A stretch of DNA of 19,799 nt. Source: Phycisphaeraceae bacterium (GTDB taxonomy: Bacteria; Planctomycetota; Phycisphaerae; Phycisphaerales; Phycisphaeraceae). The DNA is taken from NCBI GenBank assembly GCA_003552605.1, contig PUNN01000284.1:1-19799 (forward strand), read 5' to 3'. Each line of letters starts with the position of its first letter. The first letter of the stretch is position 1. The position numbers and the translations under genes are program-made. Under the pieces are notes generated by a model. The model saw nothing but the letters and a program-made list of their open reading frames with translations. It did not search any database and was not told the origin of the DNA. Below, piece after piece: positions 9,178-17,400 of this stretch.

Positions 9178-9188
9178 TCAAGCCAATC

Positions 9189-10265
9189 ATGTTTGAACGT
9201 TTCACCCGATGGTTGACTGGATCACGTGGCGGCAAGGCCGCCTCACAGTCGCACAATGGCGTCGCCGCGTTCGGGAAGCACCCGGCGTGGCAGGACTTCA
9301 TGGAAATCGCCATCGACAGCCGGCCACTTGCGGATGTCAAACGTTATCTGCATGTGGGGGGGATCAAACCCAACCTCGACCGCGATGATGAAGGCGCCTG
9401 GAGCCGGCTGACACCCGAGCAGAAGCTCGATGGCTTTGATCACCTGTTGCTGTGGAAAATGCGGCGCGATGTCGTGGTCGGCCGATTCTGGTCAAGCCAC
9501 GATGGTTCGATCTCGCAGCGGCCGTATCCGATGTTTGTCTGTGCCCACCTTCGTGGATTCAGGCTCGATTTTCTTCTGGAGCGGGTGTGGCCGGCGCTGG
9601 AGTGGTTTGAAGCAGCCACACGGCAGGCCAGCGAGAAGCCCGCCATTGAAAGGGCGCTCGGACAGACGCGCGCACACGTGCTGGAGATCGCGAGAGAAGG
9701 CGAACCCGCGGAGGAGCAGCCGGAGCAGGTCGCTGCGGGCCTCGCCGCGATCGCCGGCACCGATGGCTGGGGCGATGGCCACATCGGCCTTGTGCGGGTG
9801 CTCTATGAGATCGAGCGGGACATGTCCGATTTCAGGCCCGGCGGCAGCGGTATCTCGACACTGGCCACTTCGTGGAACCTCGATCGCAGCGCCCGGCAGA
9901 TCCGCGTGCCCCGCGTTGCCGAGCAGCCGGGCGCGGCGGCGAAGCTGTGGATACACGCCATGTCCACACTGCTCGATCCGAGCAGCCCGGTGCTCGCATT
10001 GTGTCCGATGCAGCGGCCGTGGGTGGACATCATTGTCGGCATGCCCGGTGCCGAGCAGGCATTCTGCATCCTCGCATCCGACAAGGCCATGCCGCTTTCA
10101 AGCGATGTGCCGTATCCGCTTGACCCGGCCTTCCAGGAGAAGGCGGCGGCCACCATTGCCCGCTGGCGGAGTGGCCATGGTGCCCCGGGGCCGGATACAC
10201 AGAACGGCACAGTGCCGGCGGCGGTCGAGCGCAATACAAGTCTCAGTTCACGCGGTGAAGGATGA
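9189..10265 (+). CDS. TagF-like T6SS post-translational regulator
   Basis: 358-residue cytoplasmic protein. The N-terminal region matches the TagF/SciT-type domain: GKHPAWQDF at residues 29-37 corresponds to the family GKLPxxGDF block, and GRFWSSHDGSISQRPYPM around 99-115 corresponds to the family VxxPSxDxxGRxxPL block. In Pseudomonas and Agrobacterium TagF represses T6SS assembly by a route independent of threonine phosphorylation, so a similar brake is the likely role here. The C-terminal half (about 200-320) is not a PP2C phosphatase, unlike the TagF-PppA fusions of some bacteria, and I do not recognise it. The last ~35 residues are Pro/Gly/Ser-rich and probably disordered. The stop overlaps the next start in an ATGA. 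Family assignment is by motif pattern only. Confidence 0.75.
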   Translation: MFERFTRWLTGSRGGKAASQSHNGVAAFGKHPAWQDFMEIAIDSRPLADVKRYLHVGGIKPNLDRDDEGAWSRLTPEQKLDGFDHLLLWKMRRDVVVGRFWSSHDGSISQRPYPMFVCAHLRGFRLDFLLERVWPALEWFEAATRQASEKPAIERALGQTRAHVLEIAREGEPAEEQPEQVAAGLAAIAGTDGWGDGHIGLVRVLYEIERDMSDFRPGGSGISTLATSWNLDRSARQIRVPRVAEQPGAAAKLWIHAMSTLLDPSSPVLALCPMQRPWVDIIVGMPGAEQAFCILASDKAMPLSSDVPYPLDPAFQEKAAATIARWRSGHGAPGPDTQNGTVPAAVERNTSLSSRGEG

Positions 10266-12280
10266 GTGGTATGACCTCACCCGCTTCGATTGACCCGACC
10301 TTGCGGATGCCCGAAGGATACGCGGCGATTCCCATCACGCGCGACCAACTCGGCGCCCCCCTGTCGCTTTGTGCCGTCGTGGCTGAAGAGGCCGAGCCCG
10401 ATGCCGGCCATCTTATCACCCTGCGCGAACTGCTTGATGCACGCGTGCTGCTCGGCTGCCTGACCGACCATGGGGGACAGGTGCATCGCTGGCTCGAAAT
10501 GTGGGTGCAGGACCCTGACCGCCTCGCCGATGTGCCCGCGACGGTCGAGACGGAACTGACCAACCTTGCCATCGACCGCCGCTTTACGGGGCAGTTCGAA
10601 GCGATGCGCACCGCTGAGCCCGATGGGGTGATTGCTACCGGCGCCGAGGTTGAACACCCACTGCCCGTGTGGCTGGACGTTCAGAACGGCGAACCGTTTC
10701 ACCCGACCGATCCGGGTTCGGGGAAACCGTGGCGGCTGTGTACTGATGATGAACTGCTTGGCCGACACGATCTCCCCCCCTTCTCCACGAGCCTGGCCCG
10801 CTATCTCCACCTGGCCGGGGATGAGGGTGAAAGCCTCAACTTCGCCCCCGTCACCGCCCGCAGCCCCGCACCGGATGAAGGGCTGGCGGTGAATGATCTG
10901 CTCGGTGGCCGCGAGTTGATCCCGTTCAACCCCGGTGGTGGACTGATGATCGTGCGCGAACTGGCGCCGATGGGCCTTGAAGCCTTCCTCGACCTTCTCG
11001 CGGGAAAACCCTGGCCGGGGGTTCGCCACGGCCGCAAGACGTTGCATCTTGGCGGTGCCACGCGGCTGCTCGCGAGTGAGCGTGATGTGAACCTGCCGGC
11101 CGATGGACGCCTGTTCCTGGGCACCCACGGCCGCCGTGGCCGGATGATCGAGTCCTATCACCTGCGGCTTTGCGCTCTTGCCGGCGCGCTCGAGGCGATT
11201 TCCGCGCAGGTCGCGGCGACACAGCGGCCCATGCTGAACCTGTCACCGGATAGCCTCGCCGTCCGCATCCCCCCGCCGGCACCCGCGCTGCCCTACCTCT
11301 GGGCCGTGCGGACGAGGCTGACCGATCCCGGCAACGTGGTGGAACTTGGCATTGATGGTGCCGAGGAGACCTACCACCTGCCCGCCCGACCGCTCGGGCC
11401 CTCGAGCTACCGGCCGGACAGCATCTCCGCCGCTGTCGAGGGGCATGGTCAGCTTCGCATCCGCCGGGTCGTCGCCGCCTCGGGCCAGACGACCAGCATC
11501 GAGGGCACCTTCTTCACCGACCAGCGTCTGCCGGTGGCTGGCCATGACATGGTCTGGTTTCGCCTGCCCATCGGCGCTGAAAGGCTGGACTTTTACGGCC
11601 GGGCGGAGACCGGCACCGCCCTCGCACACGGTGAGTGGCGGTTCCGGAGCATCCCGCGGCGGCTGAGCCCACAACAGGTGACTCACCTCGAAGCCTCGGC
11701 GGGGCCCTCAATTGCGGATGTGCCGTTCAAGGTCATCCCCATGCTCGGCACCCCATGCGACCTTTTCAGCTTCGCGGTGATCTGCACCCGGGCGCTGCTG
11801 GTGGGCGAGCAGTACCCCCTGCCGGTGGCACTCGATGAAATGCTGAGTCTCGCTCGCCACGCCGCGGACCGTCATGATGAGGGACACTCGCTGGATGCAC
11901 GTATCGGGGCCATGATGGAGGAGGATTCGCGGTGGAGTGAATCGCTTGGCCCCCATCGCCTCAGCCATGAACCGATTGACCCCGCCGAGGGTTACGGCGT
12001 GATCCCGGCCGAACTCTGGGCCGACACCCTGGCCATGATCGTGCGCATGTTTCCCGGGATCGGCCCGGACAGCACCTGTCGCGATCACGCCAGTACACCG
12101 GCAGGCGGCGCCCACACGGTGTTCGACACCGCATCCGCCGATCTTCAGCGTCTGCTGCTTCGCACGCGCAGCCTGATTGTCATTGACTGGTCGTACAACC
12201 GTGAGGTTCACGCTGCGATTCGTGATCTCAGTCTCCGCTATACCGAGCAACCGGAGACCGCCTCGGCTCCAACCCGGTGA
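10262..12280 (+). CDS. divergent kinase-fold protein, probably a pseudokinase
   Basis: 672-residue protein without signal peptide or membrane segment. Two blocks recall a protein kinase C-lobe. Residues 302-335 form a helix followed by MLNLSPDSLAV (324-334), which lines up with the catalytic loop HRDLKPxNILV. Residues 499-508 (CDLFSFAVIC) followed by TRALL line up with the DxxSLGVxLxELL helix, D500 being the structural Asp. In the catalytic loop Asp is replaced by Asn (N326), Lys by Ser (S328) and the metal-binding Asn by Ser (S331), so phosphotransfer is not expected. About 150 residues of beta-rich sequence sit between the two blocks where the activation segment should be. The first ~200 residues are unrecognised. 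It lies between the tagF-like gene (ATGA overlap) and the lipoprotein, so it is very likely part of the T6SS. The kinase kinship is my inference. Confidence 0.7.
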   Translation: MSGMTSPASIDPTLRMPEGYAAIPITRDQLGAPLSLCAVVAEEAEPDAGHLITLRELLDARVLLGCLTDHGGQVHRWLEMWVQDPDRLADVPATVETELTNLAIDRRFTGQFEAMRTAEPDGVIATGAEVEHPLPVWLDVQNGEPFHPTDPGSGKPWRLCTDDELLGRHDLPPFSTSLARYLHLAGDEGESLNFAPVTARSPAPDEGLAVNDLLGGRELIPFNPGGGLMIVRELAPMGLEAFLDLLAGKPWPGVRHGRKTLHLGGATRLLASERDVNLPADGRLFLGTHGRRGRMIESYHLRLCALAGALEAISAQVAATQRPMLNLSPDSLAVRIPPPAPALPYLWAVRTRLTDPGNVVELGIDGAEETYHLPARPLGPSSYRPDSISAAVEGHGQLRIRRVVAASGQTTSIEGTFFTDQRLPVAGHDMVWFRLPIGAERLDFYGRAETGTALAHGEWRFRSIPRRLSPQQVTHLEASAGPSIADVPFKVIPMLGTPCDLFSFAVICTRALLVGEQYPLPVALDEMLSLARHAADRHDEGHSLDARIGAMMEEDSRWSESLGPHRLSHEPIDPAEGYGVIPAELWADTLAMIVRMFPGIGPDSTCRDHASTPAGGAHTVFDTASADLQRLLLRTRSLIVIDWSYNREVHAAIRDLSLRYTEQPETASAPTR

Positions 12281-12320
12281 TGGAAACACAATGGCACCCA
12301 GCCACACCCGATATTGACGT

Positions 12321-12326
12321 AAGGAG
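12321..12326 (+). promoter_or_regulatory. ribosome binding site deciding the lipoprotein start
   Basis: AAGGAG lies seven bases before the ATG at 12334. The upstream in-frame GTG/ATG at 12277-12282 overlaps the previous stop and would bury the signal peptide behind 19 polar residues, so 12334 is the start. Confidence 0.8.
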
Positions 12327-12333
12327 TCAAGCC

Positions 12334-12870
12334 ATGCGACGCTCAAACCCCAAACTGCCAGGAGTCTCCACGCGATGCCTCGCCGTCATGGCCATCGCAT
12401 TGCTCGGTGGGTGTCAGGCGAGCCCCGAACCGATCGCCTACGACCTGACCATCGAGCCCGTTGAAGGCCTGCCCGTGCTCACTGTGGACATCATCGGTGT
12501 CACCGCGAGTGAACTGCCCATATGGGAAGAGATGTCGATGACGCGGTATTGGACGCGCGGCACTGATGAGAATCAGCGGCGGGTCGACAACATCGGCGCC
12601 GGGTACATGTCCACCCATGCCCTTAGCGCGGGGCAGACAGATCCGGTCGAGTTGCCGGCAGAAGAAGAAATCTGGCAGCGCTGGCTCGACCGCGGTTCCA
12701 CTCACCTTGTGGTGATGAGCAACCTCGAGGCGGATGAAGACCGCCCCGGCAGCGCCGACCGGCGGCGCCGTATTCTGCCGCTGGCTGATGACACCTGGGA
12801 CGGTGAGCAGTTGCGCGTTCAACTGCGGTCGAGCGGCTTCACCGTCCTCACTCGTGAACAGCCGCGCTGA
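12334..12870 (+). CDS. outer-membrane lipoprotein, candidate TssJ counterpart
   Basis: 178-residue precursor with a clear type II signal peptide: basic n-region, hydrophobic stretch and lipobox LLGGC with Cys27 as the lipidation site. The residue after Cys is Gln, not Asp, which in proteobacteria would allow sorting to the outer membrane. The mature ~150 residues look like a small beta-rich domain (VLTVDIIGVTAS, then a WEEMSMTRYW block, then THLVVMSNL). In most T6SS loci a lipoprotein of this size, TssJ, tethers the periplasmic end of TssM to the outer membrane. I do not see the standard TssJ sequence motifs, so this is a positional and architectural proposal. It could instead be an accessory lipoprotein like TagQ. 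It lies 53 bases after the preceding gene and 41 before the next. Confidence 0.82.
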   Translation: MRRSNPKLPGVSTRCLAVMAIALLGGCQASPEPIAYDLTIEPVEGLPVLTVDIIGVTASELPIWEEMSMTRYWTRGTDENQRRVDNIGAGYMSTHALSAGQTDPVELPAEEEIWQRWLDRGSTHLVVMSNLEADEDRPGSADRRRRILPLADDTWDGEQLRVQLRSSGFTVLTREQPR

Positions 12871-12900
12871 GACCGCCCGAAGCAGGTTTGCCGGCTGATC

Positions 12901-12904
12901 AGGA
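12901..12904 (+). promoter_or_regulatory. ribosome binding site deciding the PpkA-like start
   Basis: AGGA stands seven bases before the ATG at 12912. An in-frame TTG at 12888 would add eight residues and has no comparable site, so the ATG is chosen. Confidence 0.6.
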
Positions 12905-12911
12905 ACTGTCC

Positions 12912-15900
12912 ATGAGTGAATTCGGTCCCTACCAGAGCCAGCGCCAGGTTCATCGCGGCCCCTTCGGCTCGGTCTACGTCGCTCGTACTGCCGGTGACAA
13001 GGCCGATCGCTACGTGGTCAAGACCTGCGATGCCGCGCCGTGGCTGGATGATGCCCCGCGGGCTGAGTCTCGGATCAACGACCTGGTGGATGCGGCCGAG
13101 ACGCAACGCCGTGCCGCCGAGGCGGCCGGGCCCCGCGGCCATTGGGCCGGCATCCACGACATCCAGCGGACTGATGAAGGGGCGTATTTTGTCACCGACT
13201 ACTACGCCGCCTCGGCCCGCGGTCTCTCCGGCGCCGGCGCTGTGGTCGGGCCGGGCGCGTTGCATCATGTGGTGACCGGGGTGTGCGAGGGTCTGCTCGA
13301 ACTCAAACGCGCCTGCGCCCGCCCCCATGGTCGGCTCAAGCCGCCGAATATCCTGCTCTCCAGCCTCAACCGGCTCGAGCGGGCCAAGGTCGCGTTGACC
13401 GACCTATTGCCTTCGAGCCAGCTCGATGAGCAGGTCACCGAGGCTGCCGACCTGCGCCAGGTGGGTGAGTTGATCCATCAACTGGTTACTGGCCGGGCAT
13501 GGTCGCCACAGATGGGCCTGCCCGAGCAACCCGATGAGCCTTGGCAGCGGCTGGGCAAGCAGGCGGCGGGCTGGCACCGGCTTTGCGCCGATCTGCTCGA
13601 AGCTGAAGCGCCCCCCACGCTCGAACAGGTAAGCGAACGCCTCAACGCGCTCAAGCCCGACCGCCGCCGCGCGTGGATCATCTCCGGCAGTGCCGCCGCG
13701 GCGGTGCTGCTCGCTGCCACAATTGCCATCGTCCTCGCGGCACTGACCGGCCCCGCCGAGCCAGAGGAGGATCACCCCGCCGGCATCGTGGACCGTCCGC
13801 AGCTTGAACGTGAGATCCGCAACTGGTTCGCCTCGCTCTATCATGACCTGCGTCAGGATCCGGACCGGTTCACGGCCGATGACCATCTGCGCAGCCACCT
13901 CGTGGAACCGATCCGGCAGCTCGAAGAGGACGATGTACTGATCCACGATGTACGCGATGTGCCCGGCGGCAATGATCGCCAGGTGCAGCGCAGCACCGAA
14001 TTGATGCAGCAGATACGGCGATCGCTCACCACGGATCGCTGGCCGGCACGGAAACGCATGGTCGAAAAGGCCGACCGTCTGCTGGAAGTCGCAACAGTCT
14101 ATGAGCAACGCACATGGGAAGGACCGGCGGCGTACCTGCGTCAGCTTGCCGCCGAGGTCGAGTCGCTTCGCGAAGCGGCCGGTGACGCTTCCAATGATGA
14201 AGCCGCGCGTAAGGCCGCCGCCCTGCACCGCATCGTTGACCAGACCCTCCGCCTCGATCGGGCATCAGCGCTGCGGGAGACGCTGGGCACGGTCGAACGG
14301 ATTGATGAGCATTACGAGCGCATCGCTGAACACCGCCGGCGCATCGAGGACAAGGACCCCGTGCTCGGCCAATTCGGCGACTGGATTGCAGGGATGACCG
14401 CTTTGCCGGCGCACCGGCATGAGTATCGCGATATGCTCGAGCTGCGACGCTTCCTGCGCGATGCCGAAGCGCTCGGCCGTAGGCTTGCCGGCTTTGTCGA
14501 GCAAAGCTGGGACCGCGTGGATGTCGATGCCCTGCCCGGCGATGGCCTTGTGGAAGCCGACCCGGCTATGGCGGAGACATTCAACACATGGCTTGAGCAG
14601 ATTGAAGACTACTTCCGACTCGACCCGCACCCGCGCAAACAGTACGAGGATGCGATCGAGGACCGCTACGAGCGGATCAGGCAACTCATCGCGGAACTCG
14701 AAGGCGATGACAACATCCCCGATGCTGCAGCCGATGCCGAAAGATTCCGCGATCGGCTGAAGGAGCTTCAAAGCAGCCTCGAGCAGGGTGAGGCCGAACT
14801 GGTGGCCATCGCCCGGCATCGTGACCGGTTTGTCGAGCTCTATCGTGACCATCGCGATGAACTGGACGTGCTGCATGGGGATGTGCAGGCCCACCTCGCG
14901 CCCGATCCTGAAGCGATCGCCGAAGCGCGGCGGTGGCTGGATGAGTGGCGACAGCGCCGCGTTGATGATGCACCGGATGCGCTGAACGAGGCCTTCAGCG
15001 CCTACCGTGATGCCCGCGCTGCCGAGTATGAACTGTCCGATCTCGTTGAAGGGCGGATGCGCCGCGGGGAGTTGGAAGCGGAACTCACATCACTTTTCGA
15101 AGCGCTCGAGGCACTTGATCTGGGGCATCCGCCCGCCCCGCAGATGCCCGATGCACTCGATGACCGCCCCTGGGCCCGCCGGCTGCTCGATGAGCAGGCG
15201 TTTCTCACAGGTTTCGATGAAAGGCTCCATCGCCGGCTCGAGGCCGTGGCCGATGAAGTCCGACAGGCCGACCGGCCGGATGGCGACAGGCTCGTAGAGT
15301 CGGTCGAGGATGTTGTGGGCACCGTGCGGGAGCAGATGATGCAGCGCGGTGAGCAGTTGCAGCAGATCGCCGCCCGCGCCGGGGCGATCGAGGATCGGCT
15401 CGATCACTGGTATGCACTCGATGAAGATGTCGATGAACCTTTTGATCCATCCAGCCCGTCGATTGATGGTTTGATGCTGCGTATCGATGAGATTCCTGTC
15501 TCGCAGGACCGAGCCGTGGTCGAGACCCTCGAGCCGATCGACCGCCGCATCGAAAAGTTGCAGGATGTGATCGCAGCCAGTGGCCGGCGGCTCGAACTGC
15601 GGGAGAAGGCCATCGACGCGGCGTTGCCGATCGAAGCGCGTTTTCTCGCCTGGGAGCAACTCGGGCGAGTGGCTGGACAGCGCTGGCCGGATGACATTGA
15701 TGAATTGAAACAGGAGGCTGAGCTGCATCAGGTATTCGTCGAAGGGCTTGGGAATATCCCGAATGAGGCGCGGCGGCAGACCCTCGCCGCGCGGCTTGAA
15801 ACAGAAGGTCGAGATCGCTGGCTGGCACTGATGCGCCGGCTGGATGATGCCGATGACCTGGCCGCCGCCACGGCCCTGCGCCGGAACGTGGGTGTTCGCG

Positions 15901-17336
15901 AGGATGAGGCCATTGCACATCCACGAACGAAATTCAACGTGATGCTGACCGAGCTGCGCGAAGATGTCGGCGCCGCCGAGGGCGATGAAGACCGCATCCG
16001 CGCTTCCATCGAGGACTTCCGGGAGCGGGTGACCGCCATGGAGCAGCGGCCCGCCGGCATCTCGGGCTGGCTCGATGATCTCGATGGGGCGCTCGATGAA
16101 GCGCAGCACGGCATCGGCGACCTCGCCGCCGCCGGCCCCGCCGCGCCAGCCGTGCCCGAGCGGCTGCGATGGCAATTGAACCATGAGGATGAAGATGGTG
16201 AGTGGGCCGAGTACACCTGGCGCGGGCACACGCTGCGCTTTGCCCGGGTCGATCACGAAGATGGCCCGCCGACCTACCTGGCGACGGTGGAAACTTCCGT
16301 GGGGCTGGCGGTCGAGATTCTGGATCAGTTCATGGGTGACCCGGGCCGGCGCGATGGTCGCCAGCGCCGGGCATGGGAGCAGTTTGCCGAGTTTCTTCCG
16401 GATGAGGAGCAACGCCGCGGCCCCGCCACCTGGCGCTATCACAGCGATGAGCAGGCCATCATGCGCTTAAGCCGGCGCCCGCGTGAGACCGATTACGGCG
16501 ACGTCTGGTTCCTCGGCCGCATCCCCCACAACTGGGACCCGCGAAGCCTTCGACAGCAGGGGCTTGCGTTCTACGACATGGATGGGCTGAATCGGGCTGC
16601 GAACCCTACGCGGCCTGGGAGCGATCACCCCTTCCAGCAATTCCAACCGCCCGCGGCGGTATACCTTGCCCACCTGCTGGGTTGCCGCCTTCCCACCAGC
16701 GACGATTGGCAAAAAGCCCTCGATGCCGAGCCGCCGCGGATCCGGCGGGGCGAAGGGGGCAACCTGCGCGACCAGGCCTTCCGTCAACAGGATGAGCACC
16801 TGCGGCGTGTTCTGCCGGAAGCTGCCATTATCGGGCCCCGACGGCCCCGAGCTGATGGTGGGAGCTTCCAACCGGCCGAGGATCCCGGTGATGAAGCACG
16901 TTTCCCGCCCCCGCACTACAACGATGGTGTGATCTGGTTCCGACCCGTACATGAAGGCGCCGGGGAAGTATTCAAAAACCTCATGGGCAACGTGGCCGAA
17001 CTTGTCCACGATGAACCGGAGCGGTTCCTGCTCGCCGATGTGGATGATGTCGAGGCTGAGGCCGAGCCACGCAGCCCTGGTGGCATTGCCGATGAACTGC
17101 TGCGCCAGCCCCGGAACATGGCGATCGCCGGCGCCTCAGCCCTCTCATTCCACAACGAGGTGCCGCTACGGCCGAAGCAACTCGACAGCGATGACCTCGG
17201 GCAGGTGTATTCCGACGTCGGGTTCCGCTTCGCCTTCACCTCACCGGGTGATCCGTTGCCGCGGCGAGTACAACGGATCCTCGAAGCCCCCTTCGATGGC
17301 AAGCCCCTGCTGCTTGCTGGAGCGCACGGCGACTGA
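12912..17336 (+). CDS. PpkA-like pseudokinase fused to a TagR-like domain
   Basis: 1474-residue single-pass membrane protein. The N-terminal kinase-like domain (about 1-250) has a glycine loop GPFGSV (16-21) and VVK with Lys37. Its catalytic loop reads HGRLKPPNIL (139-148): the catalytic Asp is Arg141, while Lys143 and Asn146 remain. DLL (164-166) replaces DFG, and only about 15 residues separate it from the DLRQVGELI helix (180-188), so the activation segment is essentially absent. A membrane segment lies at about 254-280, followed by some 800 residues of highly charged, probably coiled-coil helix, predicted periplasmic. The C-terminus (about 1080-1474) is a formylglycine-generating-enzyme-like domain: RLPTSDDW (1259-1266), GNVAELVHD (1359-1367) and DVGFRFAF (1435-1442). 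It lacks the RGGSW block and the paired catalytic cysteines, like non-catalytic TagR. In Pseudomonas PpkA and TagR are separate proteins of one T6SS signalling path. Sequence and order support a T6SS regulator; mechanism is inferred. Confidence 0.87.
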   Translation: MSEFGPYQSQRQVHRGPFGSVYVARTAGDKADRYVVKTCDAAPWLDDAPRAESRINDLVDAAETQRRAAEAAGPRGHWAGIHDIQRTDEGAYFVTDYYAASARGLSGAGAVVGPGALHHVVTGVCEGLLELKRACARPHGRLKPPNILLSSLNRLERAKVALTDLLPSSQLDEQVTEAADLRQVGELIHQLVTGRAWSPQMGLPEQPDEPWQRLGKQAAGWHRLCADLLEAEAPPTLEQVSERLNALKPDRRRAWIISGSAAAAVLLAATIAIVLAALTGPAEPEEDHPAGIVDRPQLEREIRNWFASLYHDLRQDPDRFTADDHLRSHLVEPIRQLEEDDVLIHDVRDVPGGNDRQVQRSTELMQQIRRSLTTDRWPARKRMVEKADRLLEVATVYEQRTWEGPAAYLRQLAAEVESLREAAGDASNDEAARKAAALHRIVDQTLRLDRASALRETLGTVERIDEHYERIAEHRRRIEDKDPVLGQFGDWIAGMTALPAHRHEYRDMLELRRFLRDAEALGRRLAGFVEQSWDRVDVDALPGDGLVEADPAMAETFNTWLEQIEDYFRLDPHPRKQYEDAIEDRYERIRQLIAELEGDDNIPDAAADAERFRDRLKELQSSLEQGEAELVAIARHRDRFVELYRDHRDELDVLHGDVQAHLAPDPEAIAEARRWLDEWRQRRVDDAPDALNEAFSAYRDARAAEYELSDLVEGRMRRGELEAELTSLFEALEALDLGHPPAPQMPDALDDRPWARRLLDEQAFLTGFDERLHRRLEAVADEVRQADRPDGDRLVESVEDVVGTVREQMMQRGEQLQQIAARAGAIEDRLDHWYALDEDVDEPFDPSSPSIDGLMLRIDEIPVSQDRAVVETLEPIDRRIEKLQDVIAASGRRLELREKAIDAALPIEARFLAWEQLGRVAGQRWPDDIDELKQEAELHQVFVEGLGNIPNEARRQTLAARLETEGRDRWLALMRRLDDADDLAAATALRRNVGVREDEAIAHPRTKFNVMLTELREDVGAAEGDEDRIRASIEDFRERVTAMEQRPAGISGWLDDLDGALDEAQHGIGDLAAAGPAAPAVPERLRWQLNHEDEDGEWAEYTWRGHTLRFARVDHEDGPPTYLATVETSVGLAVEILDQFMGDPGRRDGRQRRAWEQFAEFLPDEEQRRGPATWRYHSDEQAIMRLSRRPRETDYGDVWFLGRIPHNWDPRSLRQQGLAFYDMDGLNRAANPTRPGSDHPFQQFQPPAAVYLAHLLGCRLPTSDDWQKALDAEPPRIRRGEGGNLRDQAFRQQDEHLRRVLPEAAIIGPRRPRADGGSFQPAEDPGDEARFPPPHYNDGVIWFRPVHEGAGEVFKNLMGNVAELVHDEPERFLLADVDDVEAEAEPRSPGGIADELLRQPRNMAIAGASALSFHNEVPLRPKQLDSDDLGQVYSDVGFRFAFTSPGDPLPRRVQRILEAPFDGKPLLLAGAHGD

Positions 17337-17383
17337 AGCGAATGAGCACATCTTGTACTGCCTTGGCGGGGGTTGGTGGCGAC

Positions 17384-17400
17384 ACCGCCCGCACGGCGGT
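17384..17400. terminator. possible hairpin between convergent genes
   Basis: ACCGCC (17384-17389) and GGCGGT (17395-17400) form a perfect six-base-pair stem with a five-base loop, between the end of the PpkA-like gene and the end of the convergent small lipoprotein gene. No T-run follows on either strand, so it is at best a weak or factor-assisted terminator; the stem may be chance in GC-rich DNA. Confidence 0.3.

Noticed and set aside
9117..9188. N-terminal extension of the TagF-like protein from a GTG or ATG
   Set aside because: The added residues are Arg-rich and unlike the family, and a ribosome binding site is found before the ATG at 9189.
15090..16442. 450-codon open frame on the minus strand
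   Set aside because: It is antisense to the helical region of the PpkA-TagR fusion. Long antisense frames are expected in GC-rich genes with biased codon use, and the sense frame has clear domains at both ends.
14905..17135. GCGATCGC octamers resembling the HIP1 element of cyanobacteria
   Set aside because: Only a couple of copies were seen in the window, which chance explains in DNA of this composition.
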